Part shown: positions 12,706 to 23,743 of the stretch, in pieces
How the letters are laid out: every line of letters begins with the position of its first letter
How positions within the stretch are numbered: position 1 is the first letter of the stretch
Source: Zygnema cylindricum
Taxonomy: Eukaryota > Streptophyta > Zygnematophyceae > Zygnematales > Zygnemataceae
DNA: 64,000 bases
Assembly: GCA_037447655.1 (NCBI GenBank)
Contig: JBBHKE010001638.1
Span: 1-64,000, forward strand
Direction: 5' to 3'
Made by a program: the position numbers and the translations under genes
The notes under the pieces: generated by a model
Told to the model about the DNA's origin: nothing
The model's database searches: none
Seen by the model: only the letters and a program-made list of their open reading frames with translations

Positions 12706-15700
12706 TCACTCACTCCCCGAATTCTGTGATGAATACTCGTCGCGCTGCATCTCCTTCACCATCTCCCTCGTCTGTTCAAATGGACAGTCAGAGTTGAAAA
12801 ACATAAAAAGTTTAGAGTTGCAGAAGTTTGCAGAAATTTTTCACATTTTATTTTCAACAGTTGTGATATAAACTGCATGGTTATGGGGCGTTTTTCTTTT
12901 CTAGTTCCTATTAAGTTTCCAGTACTGATTTTATCCATTTCATTTAGTGGCGCTGCTGTTGCAATACAACTGTAAATCTGATGTTTTCTTCCCACTGATT
13001 TTGTCAAATGGTTGTTAATGTATGACGATCCAAAGAACTTCATTGTAAAAACTGTTTTTTTTCCAAAATCTACCTACGTTTTTCAGTTTTTTGAAGATAG
13101 AAAAAATATGCTTTTTCTCTTGGCTTGTTCCTAGGGTTAAAGGACACTTAACCAGAGGTTTCCACAGTCTCGCTCGAGCGTTCACCATCCAGTCCTCCAC
13201 CTGCAAGGGTAACGACAGATTATGAAAAATAGTCATGTTAAAATAAGTCATATTCAGGTCAGATATAAGCCAAGCTAGGTTCAACATTTATCTGCTTTGT
13301 TAACTCTGTTTTGAGACGTGTTCCGGTGTTTATTATTTAATGCAATCTAAGTTCCTTGGGATTTTGCATACTGAAAGCCTGAAGCTGGCACATGAGAGTT
13401 TGTTTAAGCGTCAAATGTCTCTGTTTGGCGGTGTATCTCCCAGCTATTGTAAACATGCCCAAATGATTACGATGAGCATTTTTATGATTAAATATGATAC
13501 ATCTAGCTGATTTTTTTTTTTTTTCAAAACTGCCAGAGCAATGATTCCGTGCAGGGGCTAGTTTGAAAATGTGTTTTTTATTTTTATTGCGTTGCTACCA
13601 ATTTGTGTTAGCGTCTGTGCTGTTTCAAGAAGTTGATTTAGTTTTGTTGAAAATTTGAGCTTTTCGATGAACAGGATAGATCTCTTTTTGTTAAATTGCT
13701 TGTTAGTACCTGTTTGACGTTAACAGAGCAAATTGCTGCTAGGTCCTTCTTTTCTTGTCGCTTTGGATATCTGTACCAGACAAATGCAAACAACAGAGAA
13801 GTCAGGACCGCGAGGATAGTGAACAGCAATCATGAGCAACATATTCATAAAGATAGAAGGTATGCGCACTCTCCAGTTTGGCTGTTCAAGTCTTCCTGGG
13901 TAATGGTCTAAACAATATTCTATTCAAAGGATTCAGATTCTAGAAGCAGCTCCAGTCTTCCCTCCCCAATATCACACTTTCTGCAATTCACTGCCGATTT
14001 TATTTAGGTGTACAATTTAAAATTCCAATTGGTCTATCTGAATTGGATATTCATAACACGATCACTCTGAAGAGAGACCAGGCTCAAACATCTGAAATAA
14101 GATAAGTTATAGCCTTACGGACGATCCCAGTGGTCAATCAGCCATAGTCTCATTTTAGCCACAGCAGACTGTGGAAGGTCTCCTCGAGCTCCCGATAGGC
14201 CTTTCATTCTCCTCCAGGAAGTTCCAGCTCCCTCCATTTTCTTGCTTTTAAACAAACTCAAGTCTTGTTGTCGATTTTTTTTGCCCATTTTACCACTAGT
14301 GATTCGACGGGCTCGGTTTTCTTTCGAAATTAGTTCTGGTTCTTCAGACCATTCCTCATCTTCCATGTCCATGTCTGTCCCTTCGGATCCCTCTTCCTCC
14401 ATCCTTGATCGTCTCCCGCTTTGCCAATTTTGATATTTTTTGCCCTGAGAAACTCTTTTAATATTCAACATAGGGCCGCAAGATTGACCGTCACAATTGT
14501 CGATCTCGGAAACGAAATCACAGGGAGTGGTTGGTGAACAGTCGACGTCAGACTCCATCATGTTTAAGAATTTGTCTGTGTTTAGCTGCTTTCCATTGGA
14601 CTTGTCCTCTTTTTGGGGAGCATTCTGAGTTTTAGACCTGGGAAAGGGAATGCTTAAAACATTTTGCTGAAAGGCGCGACAGACTTGCTGACGTGTCCGG
14701 CTATGAGATTCCGCAATCTGCAATAGTTGTACAAGCATAATCACAGAACAGCTTGTCAATATTAGCTTACTTGGTTCATGATGGCTCCAGAACCCCAGAC
14801 ATCCGCATTTCAAGGCATGAACATCAAGTCGACACCATTGTCTAAATTCTTACAACAGAAAACATTGTGGATTCTGTTATTCGATACCCAACCGGAGTTT
14901 TGCGACCCATGTCTGGATGAAACTTGGTCCACACCATCAGAAACATATAAGCACAATCACTTTAGTCAGGTATTTTACCTGTTTTGGTTATATGTTATTA
15001 TTCGTCCCGTGAATGCAAATGGTCCAATATTTCCAACAACATTATCTTCTAGAGGACGTCAGAGCTTTGATTTTCTGACAAGCTTTAAGTACTATGGAAT
15101 GAGCTCTTTTGCACAGAGAGTATTCCTGGTTGATTTCCTGACCTGATTTAGTCTATTAACAACCGCAATTGTCTGTCCTTGTTGCTGAAGCTTGTCTGTT
15201 AACTCCTTCCTAAATTTGTTGAATGTAGAATCAACGTCACTCTCAATAAAGGTTACATATGCCTGCACTCACAAATAACAAATGTGCAATCGAATGCTGA
15301 ACTTAAATTTCAACTTCTTCAGTTGTCAGAAAGACATTCTTTTCGCAAAGCCTGTGAAGCAGCCATGGAAGCAAATCGTAACACTGCAAGAGGACTTCAT
15401 TTTCTCCAGTAATTAAATAGAAACAAATATCAACATGAGTCTATACGCAGCATATTCTGGATTGTGTCATTATAGGACACTTCTCTGTCAGCTTGTAGAT
15501 AAGTCTGAAGGTATGCTTACCTCCTTAATACTTTGCACATGTTTTATGTATTTGTGGACTGACAAACATTCTGGCGTTTGTCCAACCAGCATCGCGGAAA
15601 TGGCCGCATTGGCCTCAGAGTCTAGCTGGCTGTCTCCAAGAAGGAGCTCCAGCTCTTTATTCAAAACCTCGTGCACTTGTTGCTTACATCTGCTCTCTTC

Positions 15701-17812
15701 AGGATCCCGAATAAAGCCTGCAGCAACCTGTCAAACAGTCCAGAAAGAGGTAAGAGCTTGACTCGAGAATCTAGAGCTAAACATTAACATCTGATTGTTT
15801 AAGAACACCATATCTTCTGAATATAGTTAAAACGAGGCCAAAAGTCCAGATAAAACGAAACATCTTACTAGGACGTTGTGGCACACCAAGTCCACGTCTG
15901 TAAGAAGAGACTTTGTTCCTGCCTCCATGACTTTTTTTAGCTCTGTAGGTATTGGTGTCCTCCTTGTCCACCCTTCTCCTCCCCTTCGGTCAGTCCTTGA
16001 TTTTCTGCAGATAGCCGAGGACACTGGGGCTGGCAAAACCGCTCGAGCTTTACTGGGTCCTCTGATTGACAATGAAACGCCCATGGTTTTCGAAGTTTTT
16101 GACTTTAAGCTTACGTTACTGATACCATTTTCTCGTATAATTTGCTGCTCTTTAGCCTCCCAAACTTGAGATCCATTCGACCTTTCATCCCTTCTTTCAG
16201 CCAGAAACATTTTTCTGGTACTTTTTCTATTGCAGTCTTTTAAAGATTTCCCACTATCTATCATAAACCCATTCTTCCTGCTTGACATACTAAAACCTTG
16301 CCATGCGGGAAAACCTCCCGAGACTTGTGTCCCCTCACATTCCCTCCTTTCTTTTTCATTTTTTTCTTCTTTCCATCCGTCTCCAACTTTCCTTTTCTCC
16401 AGTCTAGACTTTCGACTCTCCAATACCAACTTCTCAAAGCTTTTGGAAGACCTGCCCATCTTCCACGGTTTTTTTTTCTTACTCACAGGAGATTCATTTT
16501 TTTCCTTCTCTCCACCTTTTCCTCTCATTCCTTCACCAGAACCATCTTGACCATCCCCATGGAGACCGGAAACTGTTATTGGTGAATCCTCTGGGTGAAG
16601 CTCCAGAGGGCTCGAGCTTCTACTGGATTTTGACTCCAAAGGCGATGATAATGATGCCTTTAGACTTGCGGGAACGCCTTGAAGGACGTCAAAATCACCT
16701 GGAAACAATTCGTTTGTTTCTTTTAAAACACGAGGGCAATTTAGAGGCCTCAAAAGCGTGCCTTCCGGTTCACGAAGGGGATCGTGAATTTCTGGAAGCA
16801 ATGTCGGCAAATTGGGAGAATCTCCCAACACAATGTGGAAGCTTCCTTGACGACCCATCTGCCACTGGGTGCCTTCTTGTAAGTTTTCCGTCAACATTTG
16901 CGTATCTTGAGTCTCTTCCGTACACTGGAGGTATTCCCGTTGAGGGGAGAACAAGTGGGAATTTCCTCTCTCAGATGGATCATTCTCTCCGGGGTTTATG
17001 GAGTGGACCTGGACTAATCTCTCCCCGTAGGATAAACCCCCGAATCTAAGGCCGAGATCTCTAGGAGAGTTCAGAAAATCTGAATAATTAGTTGGAGGGA
17101 AATATTTTTCTGCAGCAGAATCTTTTCGAAGAAGAGACGCACTTTCTAAGCTATGATTTTCCGTGATAAACATATCATTGTTGCAGTTCTCAAGAAATGG
17201 AAGGAGAAGTGGGGGGGACGAGGGAAACGGGCCGGCAAATGAAGTTGCACTCCCAGTCGAGCCGCGTCTGGAGGGAATGTTTGCACGAAGTTGACTGTTT
17301 TCTTCTCCATTTTGTTCGCATTCTGAAGGGTGTGGAGGAGGCAAGACAGGATTAAGCCATGAGAGAGTCAGAGGAGCAAAGAGTGTGAATTCAGTTTGTC
17401 CTACGTGTGAGAGAGGGGGATCCGAATCAAACACGTGAGCCAAAACAGGAAGTCCATTGTCATGATATCCTTCTAAAGACCATTCCTCGACTGGTATCTC
17501 CTTGTGTTGCATTCTTACGGTTCCCCTTTGGACGTCATATTCTAAATTCCCTTGGCCTTCTTGTGGAGACTGATGGGCTTCCACGAGAAAAATTGGGAGG
17601 AAAGTCGATTGTTTCGCAGTCAAATATTGTGGTCCGTCACTCTGTCTCCAATGCTCAAATTTGGAACTACCTCCATTCAATGGGTTCAACTGTTCCTCTC
17701 GAGCATAAGTCTCCCCTTGGAAAGATCCCTTGCCACACGTCTCGTTCTCCTTCACTTGTAAGTAGCTCCCGTCACTTTCACTGGCAGTTCTGAAGCTCCT
17801 TGGATCAAACAT
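12706..17812 (-). CDS. BELL-like TALE homeodomain transcription factor
   Basis: Eight exons on the minus strand: 17812-15869, 15727-15521, 15383-15315, 15262-15143, 14717-14119, 13770-13710, 13200-13153 and 12771-12706; 3114 nt, 1037 residues. Phases agree at every junction. The homeodomain spans roughly residues 952-1016: helix 1 LPQSAVAKMRLWLIDHW, the TALE three-residue insertion PYP at 980-982, then QEKKDLAAICSVNVKQ, and recognition helix VEDWMVNARARLWKPL. NARxRLWKP is the BELL signature; land-plant BELLs normally have NWFINARVRLWKPM. The intron falls between Q1000 and V1001, just before the recognition helix. Exons 2-4 code a helical, charged region (residues 649-780) where BELL or PBC-like heterodimerisation domains would sit; its identity is not clear. 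Exon 1 is a long disordered, Ser/Glu-rich region. A TAA lies in frame shortly before the ATG. Expected role: nuclear partner of KNOX proteins. Confidence 0.85.
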
Positions 17813-18320
17813 ATGGACGATTTAGAGGAAAATCGGTTTTTGAATGCCGGATTTTATCGGCCTACATTATTGCTTGATTGTTTATAGGAGAAAGTAAACT
17901 ACGCATAGCATTTTTTTGGGGACGCCACGATGAAATCAGTTGCACTCTTCCATGTTCATGGGTTTCTTTTGACATCAGGAAAACCTCCAATCTTCGACTC
18001 AGTGTGTCTGTCCACCCACATGGTAGAATATGTAAGTTTCAAATTCTGGCTACTTATAAGAAAAGAAAGTGAATGACAAATTGAAGCATCCAGTAATGTT
18101 CTTTGCGTGTATACACAAGGTTGAAGAACAGTAAAAGGCCTCTTATATTGTGTAAAATTCAGTCACAAGTATTCAAGTGGGTGGTCTCACCATCCATGCA
18201 TTCTGGGTCTTCCAATTCAAACTTCAAACTGAGTCGAAGTCGCAATCCCATCTCCGATTCTCAAATCGAAGCTCCGGCATGAAGCACAACAGTTCGTATT
18301 TGTCACATGTCGAGCTTCCT

Positions 18321-18328
18321 TTTATATA
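18321..18328 (-). promoter_or_regulatory. Possible TATA box of the BELL gene
   Basis: On the minus strand the sequence CCATATATAAAAGG lies about 510 bp upstream of the BELL ATG, giving a plausible core promoter with a 5' leader near 480 nt. There is no independent evidence of a transcription start. Confidence 0.35.
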
Positions 18329-18339
18329 TGGCGAAGAGA

Positions 18340-20065
18340 TAAAGCTGACCCTCTTCGACTTCCTCTCTTCCTAAAGCGACAAAGCCTTGTCTGTCGGCAC
18401 ATTTCTGTTCCGGACATAAAGTACGATTGAGGTACAGACGAGTCACCTGTACGGAGGACTCCTCTGCCGGAGGTGTCTATTTCCCCGTGAGAGCTGTCTT
18501 CTTTCAACACTTGGCGGGAGCCCATGGGCTCGTGCGGAGGGCTGTGTATCTTTTAGTATCTTGTTAGATTCCGTACGTGGATGGCTTGTAACCATCGCGA
18601 TTGTTGAATAAAATCTTATTCCTTTTGGCGCTCTTATATGTACGCCCCTCATAAAGAATGAAAAGTGACATGAGAAGTCGAGGTTCACGAAACAAGATAG
18701 GATTTGTTGTTTTTGTATTTTACTGTTTATCGTACGGTGAAGCCGCGAGCATGGCTTGTCAGTTGTCACCGAAAATATCCACTTTTAATTTGTTTTTATT
18801 TGTCGTTTTACGACAAAGCTTTCACCTAGCTTGTGATAATTTCCGCGCTATGGGTGTTTTAGTAATTACTTCACGTTAAACCGGATACAAACCGGCGTCA
18901 AATATTAAGTATTCAATGCGAGATAGGGTTCAATACGGCTGTAGAACATACTATCTAAGTGAGGAAACTGCGAATCACTTGCATGAGAAGCAGCAAATAA
19001 CGGCGGGAGCTATTTTCACTTTATATCCATTTCAATTTCAGCCTTATGTCGTAGTTTCGTACGCAACCGTACGCCAAAGTACCAGGGCCGTACACTTGAA
19101 AATCGAACATTGAAATTTGTCGGTATTCGTACGCGACGTCAACGTTACGGAGCGCAAAAGAACAAAACATCAAAATTCTAGCAAACAACATTTTGGATTT
19201 TTCTCGTTGCAAAAATTACGAAGGATACGAGAGCCGTTGGATACTGATGCAACACAATCCGGAAATGATTCGGCATGATTCCGCAAGCTTTCGCATGGAC
19301 GACCCCGCAACAGTGGCTATGCCTCCATCCACATCGACAAATAGCTCAAAGAATTTTGACGTTTCGTCGTTTTGCGTTCCGTATCGTTAACTCCGCGGCA
19401 CCGACGATTTTTGATGTTCAGTTTTGAAGTTTACGCCATCCGTACGTTGGCGTACGGTCGCGTAGGATGCCCAAGGCTGAAATAGAAACGAACATAAGGC
19501 GAAAATACTCAAAATAGACCTCGGCCCACGTATTTATGCTCTCTCAAATTTCACCTCTAATGGAATGGATAAACCCGGTTAATAGTCCATGAAATTCAAC
19601 TAGCCAGACAGTGCAAAGTGCGCTGTTTATACAGGACGGTTTGTACGTTGACGTACGGTACGACGGATACGCTGCCGTTACTTGCGTGATTTCATGGTTT
19701 TGGATTCATCCTGCAGGTTTGTTAATGAAGACAAAAAGTTTGTTGATTCTGTGGAGGGGACGCCACGTTAAAAAGGTCGACCGCTAAATGGTTAAAACGA
19801 CGCAGCCATCACGCCTGACCGTCGATCTGAAGCACTGACGGAGCTCTCGAGGGAAATGGTTTTCGTACGCTCGGTGATTTGTCCGGAAGCGAGGACGGAC
19901 AAAAAGACTCTTCACAAAAAGATTGGCCCACAGCTTGACGATTTGCGACCTTCCCGAAGCTTGATTTTTGGACATATCTGACCGTGGTCATTTGTCTGTG
20001 ATGGCGGACTCCAGTTCTTGATTTTGGACGCAATAGTGACGCTTGTGCGCCTTTGCAACGCTGAC
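18340..20065. other. Non-coding space upstream of the BELL gene
   Basis: No supportable exon. The stretch 19030-19700 is rich in CGTACG words and contains an inverted-repeat structure listed separately. Confidence 0.4.
19035..19482. mobile_element. Candidate foldback element with ATTTCAGCCTT ends
   Basis: The left arm starts ATTTCAGCCTT and continues to ACCGTACGCCAAAGTAC. The right arm read on the opposite strand starts ATTTCAGCCTT and continues to ACCGTACGCCAACGTAC. Arms are about 50 bp and imperfect. I could not see a clear target duplication, so the class is unknown. Confidence 0.45.
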
Positions 20066-20608
20066 TACACCGCCAATCGTTATTAGCGTGGGAGTTTGAT
20101 TAGCGTATAATAATAATTACAGTGGTGTACGTTATTTAAGAATTTGAAAATTTTGGAAAAAATCATGCATTCTAATTGTTTGATTATGGTAATTTGGATC
20201 TTTGAAAAAAAAAATGTCGGTCGCAAACATGCTTACACTAATATAGGTCTCCGTACAAAATCTGACAAATCGTACACAAATTGTACATTCACACGGTCGA
20301 AACGTGGCTGTCGGACGAATAAGTGGGAACGGGATTTTTTACGACCTGGTTTTTTTCCTTTTTAGAACGCACATTCTCATGCATCTGCGGTTACTAAAAC
20401 TATTTTATTGTAATTTTTAACTTAAAAAGGTACATTTATTTACGGTCTGACACTGACCGTACACAACTCTATTAAAGAGACAACGTACTGAAAATAACCC
20501 TAAATAGAATAAAGAAAAAAATAGAATGAACTACACTAATGGAGGATAAAAATAAAAAAAAGCGGGACGGAATTAGTGTACACAACGCTAATAACGATTG
20601 GCGGTGTA
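20066..20608. mobile_element. TA-flanked TIR element, family B (about 540 bp)
   Basis: The ends are perfect inverted repeats over at least 20 bp (CACCGCCAATCGTTATTAG at left; the complement at right) and both are flanked by TA. The interior shares blocks with the copies at 24081, 34345 and 48407 (words such as TCTGACA and CGTACA). No transposase frame is present, so it is non-autonomous. Confidence 0.8.
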
Positions 20609-22459
20609 GTGTATCAACGCGTTTGCATCTTCAGAATCGAACACGGTGACACAAAAAGACAAACTATTTGATACTAACGAAGTACGTAAGCGGATTGGAT
20701 TCGCCAGCTGTCTCACTTACTATCAGTTTGCGTTGAAAAAAGAATTCAAAACATACGCAATGTAAAAAAAAAACAAGGTGTCATCAATCCTCGTATGGTC
20801 AAGAACCTCACTTCTTTTTCCGATGTTGTTGGTTTTTCATTTGTTTTACAAGCCGCCCCACCTTAAGCAAAATGAATTAGGTATACGAAAGGACAGGAAC
20901 AGATGGCGTCAAAGTACTATAACTCCATGGACCACTAACTTACCTTTTTGTCAACTTTTTTGATCTTCGGAGGCTTGCATCATTTGTCGTTGAGTTACTG
21001 GGTTAATTCCAAAGTTATTGGCAGGTCAATACCATGTTTTCCTTTCAAAGATGCTGGGTTAATACTTTTAGTACGAACACCAAGCTTGAGTGTTTGCAAG
21101 GGTGCAAGAGCAATGGTAAGTATTAAAGGCAGTGTTTTAAGAAGCCAAAAGGATGCTTATAAACTGTAATGGTGACTACATCTGAATTTAATTAAGCACA
21201 CCATTCATAAAGTCGCAGTTGAAGCCGGATTCATGGAAATCTGATTGCACATCCTGATTTATGCAATTGCGGGTCATTTTTTCCACAGAAAACAAGTACT
21301 TTTCGGGAAGGTTCTAACTCCCTGACAAGCCAGTGGTGATAAATTACAGAGTTACTGGCAGTATGTAGTGTAGGACAACATTGTTAATCATCATAAACCT
21401 TTGACTTGTTTTCGCAAAACTAGGATAGATTGCATGCAAGCCACACAACATGCCCCATTAATGTACAAATGCTCAAATATTGATGACACATAGAAACTGA
21501 CTGACATAACAAAAAGCCACGGACATTTCTAGAGTTTACGAATTAAACAAAATTGGAATTTGCACGCAATGTTCAGACCACAGCCAAGTATGCTTATATC
21601 ACATTTGCCATTTACAGCCATATAAGTGATTTGACAAGCACCAAAGAAAAAAAAATGTAGAAAATGCAACTTTGGCACTCAGGCGCACTGCAACAAACCA
21701 ACAAGATCACTTCGAAAACACTACAAATGTGAAATTGTGAAAATAAGCCAAATCAAACAGAAATGACCAAACACCCAATGTCAGCCTGGATACGTGATAC
21801 TTATAAATAATCATCAGTAGCTCACCAAATATAGTGAGATCCGCTTCAACCTTTTCAACCAACCATGGAGACACAATTTCCAAAGTCTGATTATTAATGA
21901 ATCAACAAAGAAGTAGACAAATTCGGGTGATCCTCACAGAAAGAGGGCTAGCCATTTGAAAATGTTAATCCAAAAGGGAATCTCATCAAACATACGTCGA
22001 ACCTCTTTCCTACCAACAATTTCTGACTTGTACAACTTATAAACATTTACCTACCTTGTCCTCTGTTCAACAGAAGGTATGTACTCGGCGAATGGACCCA
22101 GAGTTCTCTGCAGTTTTTATCATAATCCATTTAAGCAGAACCACACACCATTGTCATCTACTCTAATAACATTTTAAACATCTTTAATTCTTTCAGCACC
22201 GCATCAATCCAAGACCAAAAACACCGTTACAGTCACTCAGCCATGATAGATTTCTGCCCTACAATTATGAAAGACCACAAAATGACTATCCATATGCGAT
22301 TATTGGTGATTATTGGTGCTTGTGACTACTTTAACTGACAAAGGTAGCCCTAATTCGCATTACAATCCCAACTTCTTTGTGCACATAATGCAGTGACCAT
22401 TTGTTAGCTTAACACCTTACCGTGGCATAGATTTCCTCCCCAAAACCAAAGTGAATGTA
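20609..22459. other. Space downstream of bL36, one doubtful exon
   Basis: Mostly AT-rich without clear coding potential. On the minus strand, 22459-22421 is open and in frame after the bL36 stop, with a GTAAGG donor; 22107-22055 is bordered by TGCAG and GGTAGGT and reads RTLGPFAEYIPSVEQRT. These could be exons of an unrecognised gene or an alternative bL36 3' end. Confidence 0.3.
22055..22107 (-). other. Candidate exon with good splice borders, unknown protein
   Basis: The sequence is preceded by an AACTGCAG acceptor and followed by an AG/GTAGGT donor, and is open in the frame RTLGPFAEYIPSVEQRT. A possible continuation at 22009 would need an intron of only 45 nt, which is suspiciously short. 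I do not recognise the protein. Confidence 0.25.
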
Positions 22460-23743
22460 CTATTGCTTAGTTCTAAACAAAGCTGGTAGAAACGGGCGGC
22501 CACCAAATACTAGCTGTGCAAGCCCCAGGGGAGTAAATCTGCTGTTGACAGTTACTGCAGTAGAGGATAAACCATGGTTATTACTGGTAGGTGGAACATA
22601 CGGTTCTCTGCAAAGGACAACAGCCGAAGGAACATAGTTACATCAGAAATATTCTCACGAAATCGACATTCCTCACAAAAATTGTAAGGAAACACCAAAC
22701 TGCACTTTCAAACTACCCTGCCATCGCTATTGGTGTAACGGGATTATTAGAGTAAGTGCGAGATTAGAATGCGCTATACAAATTTAGTGTAGGGAGACGC
22801 GGCGGATTGTAGTCCACTCCCTTAAATAGTGTTACTAACACTAATTTATGATTGTCGGCCAAGAAAAGTTGCGACCAAATTACTGTTATTAACACAAGCA
22901 GCGATGCACAGTGTAATCTTGAAGGTCAAATTCAGCATAAAAATTACTTTGCACGGTTACAAAAGGAACTAACTTCGACGAAAAACGGCATTGTTCCTTG
23001 TGTCTGTCTACCAGTGTTTAACATAAACTCCTCCAGGCTCCGGATCAAAGTAGCAAATTAAATGTCAGTAAGCATTTAGGGAAGCAAGTATTTTCACAAA
23101 ACGAGATACGAGCATTGTAAAACTCGGAACAAGAAAAACATAAATGCTAAGATTCCGTAAACTAGGAAATAAGAATGACGTTAAGGCTACACAAAACATA
23201 AAATATATCTGTCTCGGTTCGACCAGTGGCATCAGCAAAAATTAAAATAAAGCGTAAGCAGGTGGCAATTCACGATGAGAAAATGATGAATACACAATAA
23301 AGACAATTCTTTTTTCGATTGGACTCCTGCAAAACAAATAAATGCAAAAAAAAAGTATAAACTAGAGGAGCCTACTCCATGGAACACCACACATTCGTAC
23401 TACTTCGTGGTTCATAACTGTTTTCCATATGCACATAACAATAATTTGTATCCTTTCAACAAGCAAATGGAAGTGTTGGAGAGAAATACTAGATCATCCA
23501 AGCTTTGCTTACACTGTGTTGTGTGAAATGATAACATGTCAAAAAAGGAACGGAGATAGTCTGAACAAGAAATTACCTGTAAGGTAAATCCGAAGGGTAT
23601 AAGGCTCCAGGAGTAGCTTCAGACATGAATCCTTGACGCTGTTTGTGCTTCGGATTCACGCTACAAACCACATAGATTCTGCCTCTCCGTTTCACCGTTC
23701 GGCAACTTTCACAGAGCTTCTTGACAGCAGCTCTAACTTTCAT
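22460..23743 (-). CDS. Ribosomal protein bL36, mitochondrial type
   Basis: Two minus-strand exons, 23743-23577 and 22607-22460, joined inside an Arg codon (AG/A), giving 104 residues and a TAG stop. The first 38 residues are a textbook bL36: [20 protein letters not shown], then the zinc ligands C11, C14, C27 and H33, and [10 protein letters not shown]. Bacterial and chloroplast bL36 stop at about this point. Here a tail of some 65 residues follows, ending near [13 protein letters not shown], as expected for nuclear-encoded plant mitochondrial forms. There is no N-terminal presequence, which is also normal for that form. It is a small zinc-bound protein of the large ribosomal subunit. The intron contains a family C MITE (22714-22915). 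A GTAAGT donor just upstream suggests an intron in the 5' UTR. Confidence 0.9.
22714..22915. mobile_element. TA-flanked MITE, family C, inside the bL36 intron
   Basis: Left end TACCCTGCCATCGCTATT, right end GCGATGCACAGTGTA. The interior GGAGACGCGGCGGATTGTAG then TCCACTCCCTTAAATAGTGT matches the copies at 8195, 32660 and (inverted) 61441. Confidence 0.65.
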
